A stretch of DNA of 64,000 nucleotides, taken from positions 19,988,409-20,052,408 of the forward strand of contig OX421497.1 in NCBI GenBank assembly GCA_949126835.1, read 5' to 3'. A program made the translations under genes and the position numbers. The DNA is from Anisus vortex (taxonomy: Eukaryota > Mollusca > Gastropoda > Planorbidae). Each line of letters starts with the position of its first letter. The stretch's first letter is position 1. Positions 48,316 to 58,741 of the stretch are shown here, in pieces. The notes below the pieces were generated by a model. It ran no database searches, was not told the DNA's origin, and worked only from the letters and a program-made list of their open reading frames with translations.

Positions 48316-48517
48316 TGTAATAAATCGAGAAATGTAAAGACGCAGTGTATAATTGTACTCAGACTTTATTCTGTAATGAAGACTAGTACATTCAAAATGG
48401 TAGAACAAGGACGTCGCTAACATACCAGGGGATTATGGGTAAACAACAAAAGGGGCAGCACTCTCACAGCTCACACAATGGACAACAACACAACAAATAA
48501 ACATAATGGTTGCAACA
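48316..48517 (-). repeat. 3' LTR of the Ty3/Gypsy element
   Basis: 202 bp, starting TGTAATAAATCGAG and ending GGTTGCAACA on the plus strand. It has a single difference from the other LTR (GATTATGGG here, GATTATTGG there). Confidence 0.96.
48365..48370 (-). promoter_or_regulatory. Polyadenylation signal in the 3' LTR
   Basis: AATAAA on the minus strand within GAATAAAGTCTGAG. It is the only such signal in the LTR and probably marks the R region. Confidence 0.6.
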
Positions 48518-48530
48518 TTCCTCCTCCTTT
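48518..48530 (-). promoter_or_regulatory. Polypurine tract
   Basis: AAAGGAGGAGGAA on the minus strand sits directly against the 3' LTR. This is where plus-strand DNA synthesis is primed in LTR retrotransposons. Confidence 0.9.
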
Positions 48531-48624
48531 AATTTCTAGGTGGCCCAAGATCCAAATCGCTCTGGAACACGCCTAGTACGACCTGATGTTCTAGTTACTG
48601 GGGATACAGGTAACAACTGATTTT

Positions 48625-51039
48625 CTAGTGATGGTATTGGTATGTCCAAAACCCGAGGCACCAGGGCTCCTGAGAGGCCGACTGATTTACTGGCGGAGCT
48701 TCCGTTGCTGGAATGCTCACTATTTCCTCCGGTTGTGCTGTCTGAAACTCATGCTCTACATTGCCTCTTGAAGATGAGCTGGTTGTGGATTTATTATGAA
48801 CCTCTTCTGTAAGATCAAGATCCGGAATGTCCGCATACCTATTACGAATATGGTCTACATGTCTCTTAACCGTTCTTCCATCTGTCAGTTTGACGATATA
48901 AGAGAGCGGACCGGTCACTGACTCTACTGTCCCCGGCAACCACTCGACTCTAGAACCACCACTATGAGTATAAACTTTATCAACTAGTACGAAATTGCGT
49001 GTCTTGCAACCTTTATCGTGGGACTGGGCCTGCAGCGCTTGTTTTGTCTCTACGCGACTTCTCAAGTCAGCCTGGAGCATTGAAATTGGTGTACGCAGGC
49101 ACCGGTTCATCAGCAACTGTGATGGAGTCTCTTGGGTTGTGCTTTGGGGCGTCGTTCTGTACTTGAACAAGAATTTGTTTAGCCGTATTTCCCACGGAAT
49201 AATATTTTCCATTTTCCTGATGCTAGACTTGAAGATTTGAACTGCCCTTTCTGCAAGTCCATTGGTGGATGGATGTCTTGGAGCCGAGCGGATGTGTTTA
49301 ATTCCATGCCTTGTGCAGTATCTTTGGAAATCATCACTAGTGAATGCCGTACCATTGTCCGATACTAGAGTGACAGGAAGACCATGAGTTGCAAATATTC
49401 CACTGAGTGCAATGATAGTTGCCTGGGTTGATGTATTAGGAACATTAATCACTTCTAGCCATTTCGAATGGGCATCAATTACAATCAGAAAGAGTTTACC
49501 CATGAAAGGACCGGCATGATCAATATGAACCCTAGACCAGGGAGAACTTGGCCATTCCCAAGGGTGGAGCTCTGCCACCGCTGGTATATTTTGATTTTTG
49601 TCACATGACGAACACTCTCTGACTGCTGACTCAATATCGTGGTCCATTCCTGGCCACCAGACGTAACTTCTGCCTGTAGCCTTCATCCTTGATATACCTA
49701 TGTGAGTATCATGAAGTAGGCACAAAACTGCCTCGCGACATTTGCTAGGAACAATAATCCTGTTTCCCCATAGGAGACAGCCATCCATGATTGATAGTTC
49801 CTCCTTCCTAATGTAAAATGCATTATAACACTTATCAACTTTGCCTGGCCAACCCCACCGGACCCATTGAAACACTTTTGACAGAACACGGTCCCGTTGC
49901 GTCTCGGTCCGAATCTCCTGAGAACTCACTAACGGAGCAGCTGAGTCGACCATGTTGACAACCAAAACCATCTCCTGAGGCATTGTTACAGATTGAGGTA
50001 GGTCCGGGAGTGGAAGTCGACTCAAAGCATCCGCATTAGCATTATCAACTCCTCGCTTGTATTCAATGCTGTAATTATAGGCAGAAAGTGTTAATGCCCA
50101 TCTTTGTATCCGTGCCGACGCCATAGGTGGAATTGTGCAGTCATGGCCAAACAAGTAGGTCAAGGGCTTGTGGTCTGTCACGAGGATGAATCTATCATTT
50201 CCTGTTCGGCCATAAAGATATTGATGGAATTTAGTGACCCCAAATACCAAAGCCAGGGCCTCCCTGTCAATTTGTGAATAGTTCATTTCAGCTGGATTCA
50301 AGCTACGGGATGCGAATGCTATGGGTCGGTCTGTACCATCGGCATACCTATGACTTAGCACCGCACCGATTCCTTTCGGCGAGGCGTCACATTGTACCAG
50401 AAGTGGTAAAAGCGGGTTGTAATGAACCAATAAATCAGAAGTACTGATCATGTCCTTTGCATAGTGAAAAACTGTTTCCTCTCGTTTCCCCCATTTCCAA
50501 GAAACGTCCTTTTTCGTAAGCTCGTACAATGGTGCAAGCTCAGCAGAAAGATTCCTGAGGAACCTAGAGTAGTAGTTTATGAGGCCAAGAAAACTTCGAA
50601 GTTCAGTCTTATTTGTAGGTGTTGGTGCTTCCTTTACAGCCTTCACCTTCGCTGGGATAGGATGAAGACCCTCCGCGTCTATGCGGTGACCCAGATACTC
50701 AACTGAAGGTTGCATGAACATACATTTGTTTTTATTTGCCTGCAGCCCTGCTTGCATGAGGCGCTCAAGCACAAGTTCAACATTTTTTAAATGCTCGCAA
50801 TTATCTCTCCCTGTCACCAGAATGTCATCTAGATAAACGCAGACACCTTTTAGTCCTTTCAATACATTACAGATAATTCTTTGAAAACAGCCCACTGCTG
50901 CGTTAACACCGAATGGGAGACGTTTCACTTTAAACAGGCCCATGTGAGTATTTACAGTCAGATATTTGTGGTACTCCTCATCCACGGGTATCTGTGAATA
51001 GGCTTGATGCAAATCAATTTTTTGTAAATGTTTGTCCAC
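48625..51039 (-). CDS. pol: Pol, downstream frame: reverse transcriptase, RNase H, integrase
   Basis: A frame of 804 codons. RT: the motif A aspartate at residue 9 (KIDLHQAY), LPFGV at 41-45 and the catalytic YLDD at 69-72. RNase H: the first aspartate at 218 (QCDAS), a glutamate at 260 (DREAL) and an aspartate at 289 (TDHKPL). Integrase: a zinc-binding HHCC (H443, H446, C476, C479) and the catalytic triad D507, D561 and E597. A chromatin-targeting or GPY-like segment (WLPGTVESVTGPLSYIV) comes near residues 700-720. No internal stop is present. It copies the element RNA into DNA and inserts it. The first 40 or so residues of RT lie in the preceding frame, so the nominal start (MDKHLQ) is an artefact of the frameshift. 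The C-terminal tail ends about 108 bp from the LTR. Confidence 0.93.
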   Translation of the reverse strand: MDKHLQKIDLHQAYSQIPVDEEYHKYLTVNTHMGLFKVKRLPFGVNAAVGCFQRIICNVLKGLKGVCVYLDDILVTGRDNCEHLKNVELVLERLMQAGLQANKNKCMFMQPSVEYLGHRIDAEGLHPIPAKVKAVKEAPTPTNKTELRSFLGLINYYSRFLRNLSAELAPLYELTKKDVSWKWGKREETVFHYAKDMISTSDLLVHYNPLLPLLVQCDASPKGIGAVLSHRYADGTDRPIAFASRSLNPAEMNYSQIDREALALVFGVTKFHQYLYGRTGNDRFILVTDHKPLTYLFGHDCTIPPMASARIQRWALTLSAYNYSIEYKRGVDNANADALSRLPLPDLPQSVTMPQEMVLVVNMVDSAAPLVSSQEIRTETQRDRVLSKVFQWVRWGWPGKVDKCYNAFYIRKEELSIMDGCLLWGNRIIVPSKCREAVLCLLHDTHIGISRMKATGRSYVWWPGMDHDIESAVRECSSCDKNQNIPAVAELHPWEWPSSPWSRVHIDHAGPFMGKLFLIVIDAHSKWLEVINVPNTSTQATIIALSGIFATHGLPVTLVSDNGTAFTSDDFQRYCTRHGIKHIRSAPRHPSTNGLAERAVQIFKSSIRKMENIIPWEIRLNKFLFKYRTTPQSTTQETPSQLLMNRCLRTPISMLQADLRSRVETKQALQAQSHDKGCKTRNFVLVDKVYTHSGGSRVEWLPGTVESVTGPLSYIVKLTDGRTVKRHVDHIRNRYADIPDLDLTEEVHNKSTTSSSSRGNVEHEFQTAQPEEIVSIPATEAPPVNQSASQEPWCLGFWTYQYHH

Positions 51040-52597
51040 CTCTTAATTCTGCAAACATGTCCTCAATTCTAGGCAGGGGATAAGGGTCAACCTTACAGGC
51101 TTGATTTATCGTTACCTTGTAATCACCACAAAGCCGTATTGTGCCATCGGTTTTCAAAACAGGCACCACGGGGGCTGCCCAATCGCTGTAATCAACCGCC
51201 TCCCATATGCCAAGTTCTACATTCTTATCAATTGCCTCTTGTACTTTGTTCTTGATGGCATAAGGTACTGGTCTGGCCTTAAAAAACCGAGGTTGTGCTT
51301 CTGGATCAATGAAAAATTTGACTGGTGGACCATTGTATTTGCAGAGGCTTCCTTCAAAAATAGCTGAATATTTCAATAGCAAGTCATCAATATTCACGGT
51401 TTGGATATTATTGATGCTGTTCCAGTCTAGGCGAATAACTGTTAACCAATTTCGGCCAAGAAGTGAAGGCCCACCACCGGCAACCACGACTAGGGGTAGG
51501 ACCGCATGTTGTCCTTTATATGTCACGTTAACGTTTGCATACCCATGCACAACGATGGGTTCTCCTGTATAGGTAGTAATAGCGCTGTGAAACGTCGACA
51601 GCTTAACGTCCCGGAAGAACTCTCTGTATGTATGTTGTGAAATAATTGTAAGAGAGGCCCCTGTATCCACCTGCATTCTTATGTCCCTAGACTCTACCTG
51701 TAACACCACATCTATTGAAGGAATTTTCTTCTGTAGTAAAGCAACACTGAATAATGAGAAACACTCATCAGAAGAGTGCTCTTCCTGATGTACAATGTTA
51801 GTCGGATTTGATCGTGACATGTTGGGGAACCTTTTGAACTTAGGTACTTCAGCCTGTGGTGGTTTGACATTAGTGGTTCTACAGGCTCTTTGGATATGAC
51901 CCTTCCTATTGCAGCCATGGCAGATGGCATCTTTGAACCGGCAATCTTGCCTGAGATGAGACCCTCCACAGCCGAAACATGTTATAGGAACCTTGGGTTT
52001 TCGGCCTCCTTGAACTTGCACTTTGTTGACTTCCTGTAGGCCTACATTAGTCGAGGTAGCCCAGGCCGTGGCCGCCTCAAGTATGTCCTTTGCATTATAC
52101 TCGGCAGCTTCCAATGCCAAAGCTGTCTCCAGTGCCGTGTCAAATGTTATTGTGTCCGGCAGAGACAATAATTTCTTTTGCATGGCCTCGTTGTTTATAC
52201 CAACAATAAAAATGTCCCTAAGTTGCTCGCTTAGTTCAGAAAACCTACAATCTGTTGCAGCCTGCCTTAATCGTATAACAAAACTTGCAATGGTTTCCCC
52301 CTCCTTCCTTTTAATTGTATAATATTTGAACCTTGAAACAATGCGGCTTGGTGCCGGATTAACGTGGTGCTTTACCAGTGACACAAGCTCAGCAAAGGTT
52401 TTAGTAGCTGGCTTCTCAGGGGCAGTAAGTGTGGATATTAAATGGTATGCATCTGGCCCAACAGTAGCTAAAAATACCTGCCGCCGTTTTTCATCATTTT
52501 CTATGCCATTCGCACCGAAAAAGTTTTCGAGTATATCTGTATACTCGTCCCAATTTGAACCAAGTTTAAACTCATTAATATGGCCGATTAAAGGCAT
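51014..52597 (-). CDS. gag-pro: Gag, aspartic protease and start of reverse transcriptase
   Basis: A frame of 527 codons starting at ATG 52597, 54 bp after the primer site. Residues 1-190 form a capsid-like gag (FKLGSNWDEYTDILENFF at the N-terminus). Two zinc knuckles follow: 207-219 (CFGC...H...C, with CX2CX3HX4C spacing) and 226-239 (CHGC...H...C, CX2CX4HX4C). The protease active site DTGA is at 311-314, with LLGRNWL downstream. The RT N-terminus follows (DGTIRLCGDYKVTIN, YPLPRIEDMFA). Gag and pol share one frame here, with no frameshift between them. The frame ends in a TGA at 51016-51014, straight after an A6 run (51018-51023), just before RT motif A. It overlaps the downstream frame by 26 bp. 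One extra base in the run explains the break; the original frame is not written out here. Confidence 0.92.
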   Translation of the reverse strand: MPLIGHINEFKLGSNWDEYTDILENFFGANGIENDEKRRQVFLATVGPDAYHLISTLTAPEKPATKTFAELVSLVKHHVNPAPSRIVSRFKYYTIKRKEGETIASFVIRLRQAATDCRFSELSEQLRDIFIVGINNEAMQKKLLSLPDTITFDTALETALALEAAEYNAKDILEAATAWATSTNVGLQEVNKVQVQGGRKPKVPITCFGCGGSHLRQDCRFKDAICHGCNRKGHIQRACRTTNVKPPQAEVPKFKRFPNMSRSNPTNIVHQEEHSSDECFSLFSVALLQKKIPSIDVVLQVESRDIRMQVDTGASLTIISQHTYREFFRDVKLSTFHSAITTYTGEPIVVHGYANVNVTYKGQHAVLPLVVVAGGGPSLLGRNWLTVIRLDWNSINNIQTVNIDDLLLKYSAIFEGSLCKYNGPPVKFFIDPEAQPRFFKARPVPYAIKNKVQEAIDKNVELGIWEAVDYSDWAAPVVPVLKTDGTIRLCGDYKVTINQACKVDPYPLPRIEDMFAELRGGQTFTKN

Positions 52598-52650
52598 TTG
52601 AAATATGAATTACTAATAATATACGTAAATATAAGTAAATATACAAGTTT

Positions 52651-52663
52651 ATCCTCGTCGCCA
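52651..52663 (-). promoter_or_regulatory. Primer-binding site, tRNA-Ser(GCU)-like
   Basis: On the minus strand TGGCGACGAGGAT begins one base after the 5' LTR. Its complement, ATCCTCGTCGCCA, matches the 3' end of animal tRNA-Ser(GCU) plus CCA, from memory of the human tRNA. Thirteen bases match without a gap. Confidence 0.85.
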
Positions 52664-52664
52664 A

Positions 52665-52866
52665 TGTAATAAATCGAGAAATGTAAAGACGCAGTGTATA
52701 ATTGTACTCAGACTTTATTCTGTAATGAAGACTAGTACATTCAAAATGGTAGAACAAGGACGTCGCTAACATACCAGGGGATTATTGGTAAACAACAAAA
52801 GGGGCAGCACTCTCACAGCTCACACAATGGACAACAACACAACAAATAAACATAATGGTTGCAACA
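52665..52866 (-). repeat. 5' LTR of the Ty3/Gypsy element
   Basis: 202 bp, the same boundaries as the other LTR. On the minus strand it begins TGTTGCAACC and ends TTATTACA. Transcription should start within it, but no clear TATA box was seen. Confidence 0.95.
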
Positions 52867-53942
52867 CAACTCCTCGACCGAAAGTAATTTTTACGGCAAC
52901 ATTTTTTATTAAATACATAAATCAAACATTATAATATAGCCTTTTAAAAACTTCCATCACAATTTAAATTCTAATATCCAACATTCTTATAATTTATTTG
53001 TAGCTTCAATAACAGCTTAAATTTTTGTATCCAACATTCCTTCGTTTCTTCCCTCATGTGTAAAGTTGTGTACATTTCATTTGTTCAACAAGAAAAGTGT
53101 ATAGAATTGTGTAGATTTAAAAAAAGAAATGCTTCTCTTTGTTGTAATAGTATGCACTGTGTTCTGTACGTCACTACTCTGTTTATTAGATTATGGCGAT
53201 CACTCTCATCTGCCTCAAACTTAACTCCCCGAAATAATATTCAGGTGTATTTCACATACACACACACACACACATACACTTACACATGTACATAACGTAA
53301 GTCATCCATCACAAAAACAGCTCAGCCTATTGAAGGTAAACCATCAGTCCCTGGGAAGCATGATGGAACAAAAGAGACCACGTGACCCACCACCTGGGTT
53401 TTAAATTCAGGTAAAATGAACAGGTAATATCTGCGCAGACGTCAATATTGGAGTCTTGGGAGAAACTTCAAAACATTTACCTCCAATGTGTATTTAATTC
53501 ACTGGCGCTCATCTGATCAACGATGCCTACAATCAGTGTGCAAACGTCCACACACCAGCAGACGAAATAAACGATTCTTCCATTTCTCAACTACGATTGT
53601 CTTAGTATTGCACATGTTTATCTTGTACATATGGGTTTGGGATGTAGGAGCCAGGCACAAATTTGAGAATCATTGTAAGTTTTGTTTTTTTCTTGGTCTA
53701 TGCTAGAACTGCAGCATTTATTGACAATGTGGGCGGTCCAAAAAGCGGGTTTACGGTAGTCAGGTAGAGGTTGTATAGTACCAAACCAAACTATAGACTG
53801 TTTCCATAATATATCTGACAGCTTTCTTTATCTTCGTCAAGCCCAATCTCTGGGTATCCAACGTGTTTTAAGACTATTTCAAGACCATGCGCAATATGTA
53901 ATGTGGGCTTCAAAATATACAGTGTTTAATAAAAACATCTGT

Positions 53943-54130
53943 TTTATTTGTGTTTTGTGTTAATTCCTCGATTTAATACAATAATTGCATCGAGAGCACA
54001 CCGGTGGGAAAACGCATTAGGACAGCCTTTGTTGCGCGTCCGAGGTCTCATCGCACCGCCAGGATCCGAGCCTCGGTAGGGAGGAAGCAATGTGCGCAGC
54101 AGTCCCGCCTCAACCCCGCCTTTATACATT
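53943..54130 (-). promoter_or_regulatory. GC-rich island with minus-strand TATA and AATAAA, possible solo LTR or promoter
   Basis: On the minus strand GTATAAAGGCGGGG (TATA at about 54120-54125) is followed about 175 bp later by AATAAA (53943-53948). The segment between is GC-rich, unlike its surroundings. A TATA box and poly-A signal this close together resemble an LTR. No TG...CA ends with a duplicated target were found, so this is only a suggestion. Confidence 0.25.
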
Positions 54131-54679
54131 TTACGTCACTTCCCTAAGTATAGCTTCTAGACTTCACGGGGCGGAGCTAGGAGATATTGTTCTGCAATGT
54201 TATCAGTACACATACTACACTACCATATAAATAATTTAATGGAATGTGATAAATGCAGAACATTGTAAAAAAACATTCTATATGATTATATTAATGGGTT
54301 ATTGCACTGTTTTGATTTACAAGTGGATAAGAGCAAAAAAATGTTAATAGATAAATTAATGTACAATACTGGCTTATAAATGAATGACGGCATCAAATTT
54401 ATATAGAACTATACAAGGATAATTTGCACTATGTTGATTTATAAACGCACTATATCTCGTTTATAAAAAAAATTGTACTGTAACGATTTATACATTTTAA
54501 AATGCAAAATACAAGGAAAAATGCATTATTTTGATTTTATAAATTTATAAAACGACTATAATAAGTTATATCAACAAGACGAAAGCTTTACTCAAACTAG
54601 ATTAACTGTTTACTTTCTAAAATGAAAAAAAAATATTACAGGAGCATCCTTCATTTATCCTTTACTATTCTGTTTTATA

Positions 54680-54802
54680 CACACACACACTCATTTACCA
54701 GCACAGACACACACACACACACACTCACTCGTACACACACACACACAGACACACACTCACTTACCAGCACAGACACACATACACACTCATACGTACACAC
54801 AC
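54680..54802. repeat. CA microsatellite
   Basis: Imperfect (CA)n with repeated CTCACTTACCAGCACAGACA blocks. Confidence 0.93.
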
Positions 54803-55444
54803 ACAAGCAAATAAAAAACGAGAATCCTTGATTTAGATGGATGTTGCAAAATGTGCTATTTCGCTTGAAGAGCGCACAATCACTTCACAAATCCTCTCTC
54901 GCCCTATGTTAATAAACACATTATCCAACAAATACAGCTGCATTATTTAAAATACAAACTGTTTTCAACGATTCTATTGTATTGCCTTTTTTTTTGATCG
55001 AGTCGGAAATTCACAAATTTAGGTTTGTGGTGTCTTTTTTCTTTTTTTTTTTTATGGTAATCATTCTGCCCATAAAGGTTTAAATGTTGTTTTTTTGTAT
55101 GTAAACAGGAAGACTTGCTGTAAATCTACAGATAGAACTTAAAGAATGGAGATTGAAACACAAAGTACACAGTGATGAAAAACAATGAGAAACTTGATAA
55201 TTTTTGGGAAGGTATTTATAAAATTTCACGAAAATCAAATGAAATTATGCTCTTTAAAAAAAGTGAACCCTTAGATTAGTATATAGGCCTAATGACTTAC
55301 AAAGTCAAGCCTTAGATTAGTTTTTTTTTATACTTTTGCTCAGGCTTGATAGCGGTGATTCGTTAAAGTTACCAAACAAGATAAACACACCTTGACTTGT
55401 TGGTATTTACTTATCTAGAATGATGTCACATACCATACGATAGG

Positions 55445-56003
55445 TTCTGAAGAAGTAACCTAGCTGGGATTCTGAAGCAGTGACGTCATTTGGTTTCTGA
55501 AGAATTGACGTAACTGGGTTTCTGAACCAGTGGCATAGCTGGGATTCTGAAGCAGTGACGTAGCTGGGATTCTGAAGCAGTGACGTAGCTGGGATTCTGA
55601 AGCAGTGACGTAGCTGGGATTCTGAAGCAGTGACGTAGCTGGGATACTGAAGCAGTGACGTAGCTGGGATTCTGAAGCAGTGACGTAGCTGGGATTCTGA
55701 AGCAGTGACGTAGCTGGGATTCTGAAGCAGTGACGTAGCTGGGATTCTGAAGCAGTGACGTAGCTGGGATTCTGAAGCAGTGACGTAGCTGGGATTCTGA
55801 AGCAGTGACGTAGCTGGGATTCTGAAGCAGTGACGTAGCTGGGATTCTGAAGCAGTGACGTAGCTGGGATTCTGAAGCAGTGACGTAGCTGGGATTCTGA
55901 AGCAGTGACGTAGCTGGGATTCTGAAGCAGTGACGTAGCTGGGATTCTGAAGCAGTGACGTAGCTGGGATTCTGAAGCAGTGACGTAGTTGGGATTCTGA
56001 AGC
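55445..56003. repeat. Minisatellite, 25-bp unit, about 22 copies, with CRE half-site
   Basis: The unit is AGCAGTGACGTAGCTGGGAT plus TCTGA. Central copies are almost identical and the left edge is diverged (GTGACGTCATTTGG near 55481 holds a full TGACGTCA palindrome). Each unit has TGACGT, the CRE/ATF half-site. Since 25 is not divisible by three, all three minus-strand frames read the same repeated peptide, which explains three overlapping open frames of about 200 codons that are not genes. Confidence 0.96.
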
Positions 56004-56248
56004 TCCATTCTGCAGAACTTCCATGATCGTCTTTGTGCACTGTAGGTGGAAAAAAAATATCAAAATAACTCGTTGCTAGCGGCGCCCTGGTCCACCAAAC
56101 CTCTGTGCACACATCCATTGTAGTTTGAAGTACCGTCCCCTATTGTGTGATCAACTCAAACGTGTCTCTATTTATAGCTCTATTTATATGTGTCGATACC
56201 ATTATAAAAATGTGTTGTTAATTTTTCCCCTTGATAAAAGCACTACGC
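56004..56248. other. No recognised feature
   Basis: Short mixed sequence between the 25-bp array and the MITE. Confidence 0.4.
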
Positions 56249-56456
56249 CAGGGGTCGGCAACCTATGTCACGCGTGCCAAATACGGCACTCAGAACTATT
56301 TTCATTGGCACATAGAAGACTTCCAAAAAGGTAATTTCAAGTATCTTCTACAAGAAATTGAGTCCCATAGGAGGAGTGACTTTTAGGATGTTGGCACACT
56401 GAATGAATTAGAAATCCTACTTTTGCACACTAGCATCAAAATGTTGCCGACCCCTG
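56249..56456 (+). mobile_element. 208-bp MITE of the GTCGGCAACC hAT family
   Basis: CAGGGGTCGGCAACC at the left and TGTTGCCGACCCCTG at the right. Flanks CACTACGC (56241-56248) and CATTACAC (56457-56464) match at 6 of 8 bases. It keeps the left palindrome-like CACGCGTGCC and the right GTTGGCACACTGAATGAATT of the large elements, with the middle deleted. It is the same length as the copy at 47965, in the opposite orientation. Confidence 0.85.
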
Positions 56457-56464
56457 CATTACAC

Positions 56465-58289
56465 AATGACAATAATGTTAAGAACCAATATTTTGAAGAT
56501 AGAATTGGAACCAAGCTGTTTGAGAATGTGGAGAACGCTCTGAACTAACTAGTTAGCTGTAAATGTGTCAAGTTGATGCAATGCATAGAGAAAAATAAAA
56601 AAGTCAGAGAATCTTGAATCTATTAGCACTGGCAAAAAAAAAAAAAAGAAATATATGAAAACTAAAAACAAACAAAACCAACAGTAAAGTTAGAAATGTT
56701 CAATATTTTGTATACGTATTACCTATTGAATGAAGATAAATGCGATTGTTTAAATGTTTCATAGAGTAAATACTCAAGTGTGCTGCATCGTAACAAACAT
56801 AAAATAAGGTTCAATAAAGAATTGAATTTACTTCCATTAATGACAAAAGAAACAGTTGTATTCTATTTACAAAGAGCCCTGCGTATACTCAATATAATTG
56901 TCAGTAACAATTAAGTTTAGAAAATACACAAATAATGTTTACGTCGTTTTCACTCAAATAGCTTACATAAACAGGCAGCATATAAAATAAATATTAGGTT
57001 AGTTTAAAAAAACATTATTTCGCTAGACTTTGAATTTTCCATACACTGTATTGTGTCTGACAGCAGGTATAAGTGGACACATACATATATCTGAGTTAAT
57101 TCAACAAGCAACACTTCAGATCTGAGTTTGTTTGTTCAAACTAGTTACATTTACTTAGTTTTCCTGTAATAAAATACTTTAACATCCTCTCCAATTACCT
57201 CCACTTACCTCCATTTAGAAACGGGGCGCTGATGAGGGCGGTCCCACTGGGATGATACGCCAATTCGCCACTTGAAATTATGTGAATGGTACCCATAAAA
57301 CTTAAAGTATTTTTTTTTATACCAGGTTTATACTTTATTGCAGCTTTCGCTCCCCACATTCCACTTGTCAGAACTGCTAAATAGATCTACTAACTTTCAC
57401 TGGCCGTTACATAAATTATCATTCAATTTACCAGGTGCCGAAGTAATAAATTTAAGTCAAATAAGCCTTTACGTTTCACAAATCAAATTTTTCAAATAAA
57501 TGTAACAAGAACGTTAAATATAAAAATATAAGCTAACAATTATGTATTTAACTCGTGCTAGAATCTATGTCTTCTCTCTGGAATGACTCAATTTTGTAAG
57601 CAAAGATTTAGAACAAAATGAAATAAAGTTTCTTAAAATTTCTGTAATTTGTATTAATAGCCAGCAAACAAATGTTCCTTAATAAATTCACTGAGAAAAC
57701 ATTGCTGGTAAGAAGTAAATTGTAGTACACGCAATAGTTTGAAATTTACATTCTAAATTACATCTTACACAACATTAATCTAATAAAATGTTCAGAAAGA
57801 CAGAATTAAACTTTTCTTATTCGGTAAGCGATGAATCGTTCATGAAGACTCTCTTTCTACTCGAGAGGCGTTCCGATAAAGAACGGGCTACCAGCAACAG
57901 TTTGTAAAACTAACTACTTCAATCTATTTGTATTGCTTGTTATAGAAGAAATATAAATAGAATGAAAGAGAACTAATAACCAATTTCTAATCATTTAGTT
58001 TTCTTCATAAGCTCTAAAAGAATCTAAATATATCGATTAGTTTCCACACACTCTATTCATTTCTACCAATGTATGTTTTTCTCGCAGCCTCTCTATTAAC
58101 TCTGCATTTCTCTCTCTGTGTCTTTATCTAAAGGTAATATTACATAGAGCATTAAAATCTAACTTATACAACAAAACAATCTAGAAGAATATAGCAGTAC
58201 TGAAATTGACAAGTCTTAACGTGTATGCATGCATAAAAGTTCACAAGAAAAAACATTTCCGGTCGAATTCGATAATTTTATTCGAAACA
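56465..58289. other. No recognisable gene
   Basis: AT-rich DNA. No tandem array, element end or exon-like frame was recognised. Confidence 0.45.
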
Positions 58290-58741
58290 TGTCTGTGCAG
58301 TGGCGTAGCTAGGGAGGGGCAGGGGGGGGGGACATATGTCCCCGGGCGCCACGTTAGGGGGCGCCAAAATGAGTATTAAAACACTAATTATTTAATTTTA
58401 TTTTGATGTAAACTAATGTATCCCAAATACGTTTGCAAGATTGAATTTAGGAGCTCCACAAATATCTTTATTACAAACCAGTTGACAAGCATGATTTTAG
58501 CGCCCCCATTGAGCATTAAAGGGCGCCATTCTACTCATAAACAAATAACACATCCACAATGTAGAATTGCTGATGGCGTTTTTTTTTTAAACAAAGATCA
58601 GTTCGGGTTCAAAATATTATTCTTCATATACTGAAAGTGGCATCTGGTCTTAACAATTATACAGGTTGAATAATTTCGAGTCGAATATAGGATTTTACTT
58701 GAGTGTAACAATTGATAATTCTCGTATCTATACCATTTCAG

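Larger units (their letters stand above)
48316..52866 (-). mobile_element. Complete Ty3/Gypsy LTR retrotransposon, Mag-like
   Basis: A 4551-bp element with two 202-bp LTRs (TG...CA) that differ at one base, flanked by CAACT at 48311-48315 and 52867-52871. Reading on the minus strand, the order is LTR, tRNA-Ser-like primer site, gag with two zinc knuckles, aspartic protease, reverse transcriptase, RNase H, integrase, polypurine tract, LTR. This is the Ty3/Gypsy order (RT before integrase). The two CCHC knuckles, tRNA-Ser primer and short LTRs suggest the Mag group. Near-identical LTRs imply recent insertion. The coding region is split by one frameshift (see the two frames). Confidence 0.96.
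52872..55444. other. No recognised gene
   Basis: AT-rich DNA with short CA runs (53256-53290) and the CA microsatellite at 54680-54802. 54000-54175 is a GC-rich island listed separately. No coding family was recognised. Confidence 0.4.

Noticed and set aside
51014..51040. Programmed ribosomal frameshift in the LTR retrotransposon
   Set aside because: It lies inside RT, just before a catalytic residue, not at a gag-pol border, so a mutation or sequencing error is more likely. It is kept only as a point to check.
55407..56118. Three overlapping minus-strand frames of about 200 codons
   Set aside because: The 25-bp repeat cycles through all three frames and reads the same peptide in each. This is the signature of a repeat, not of a gene.
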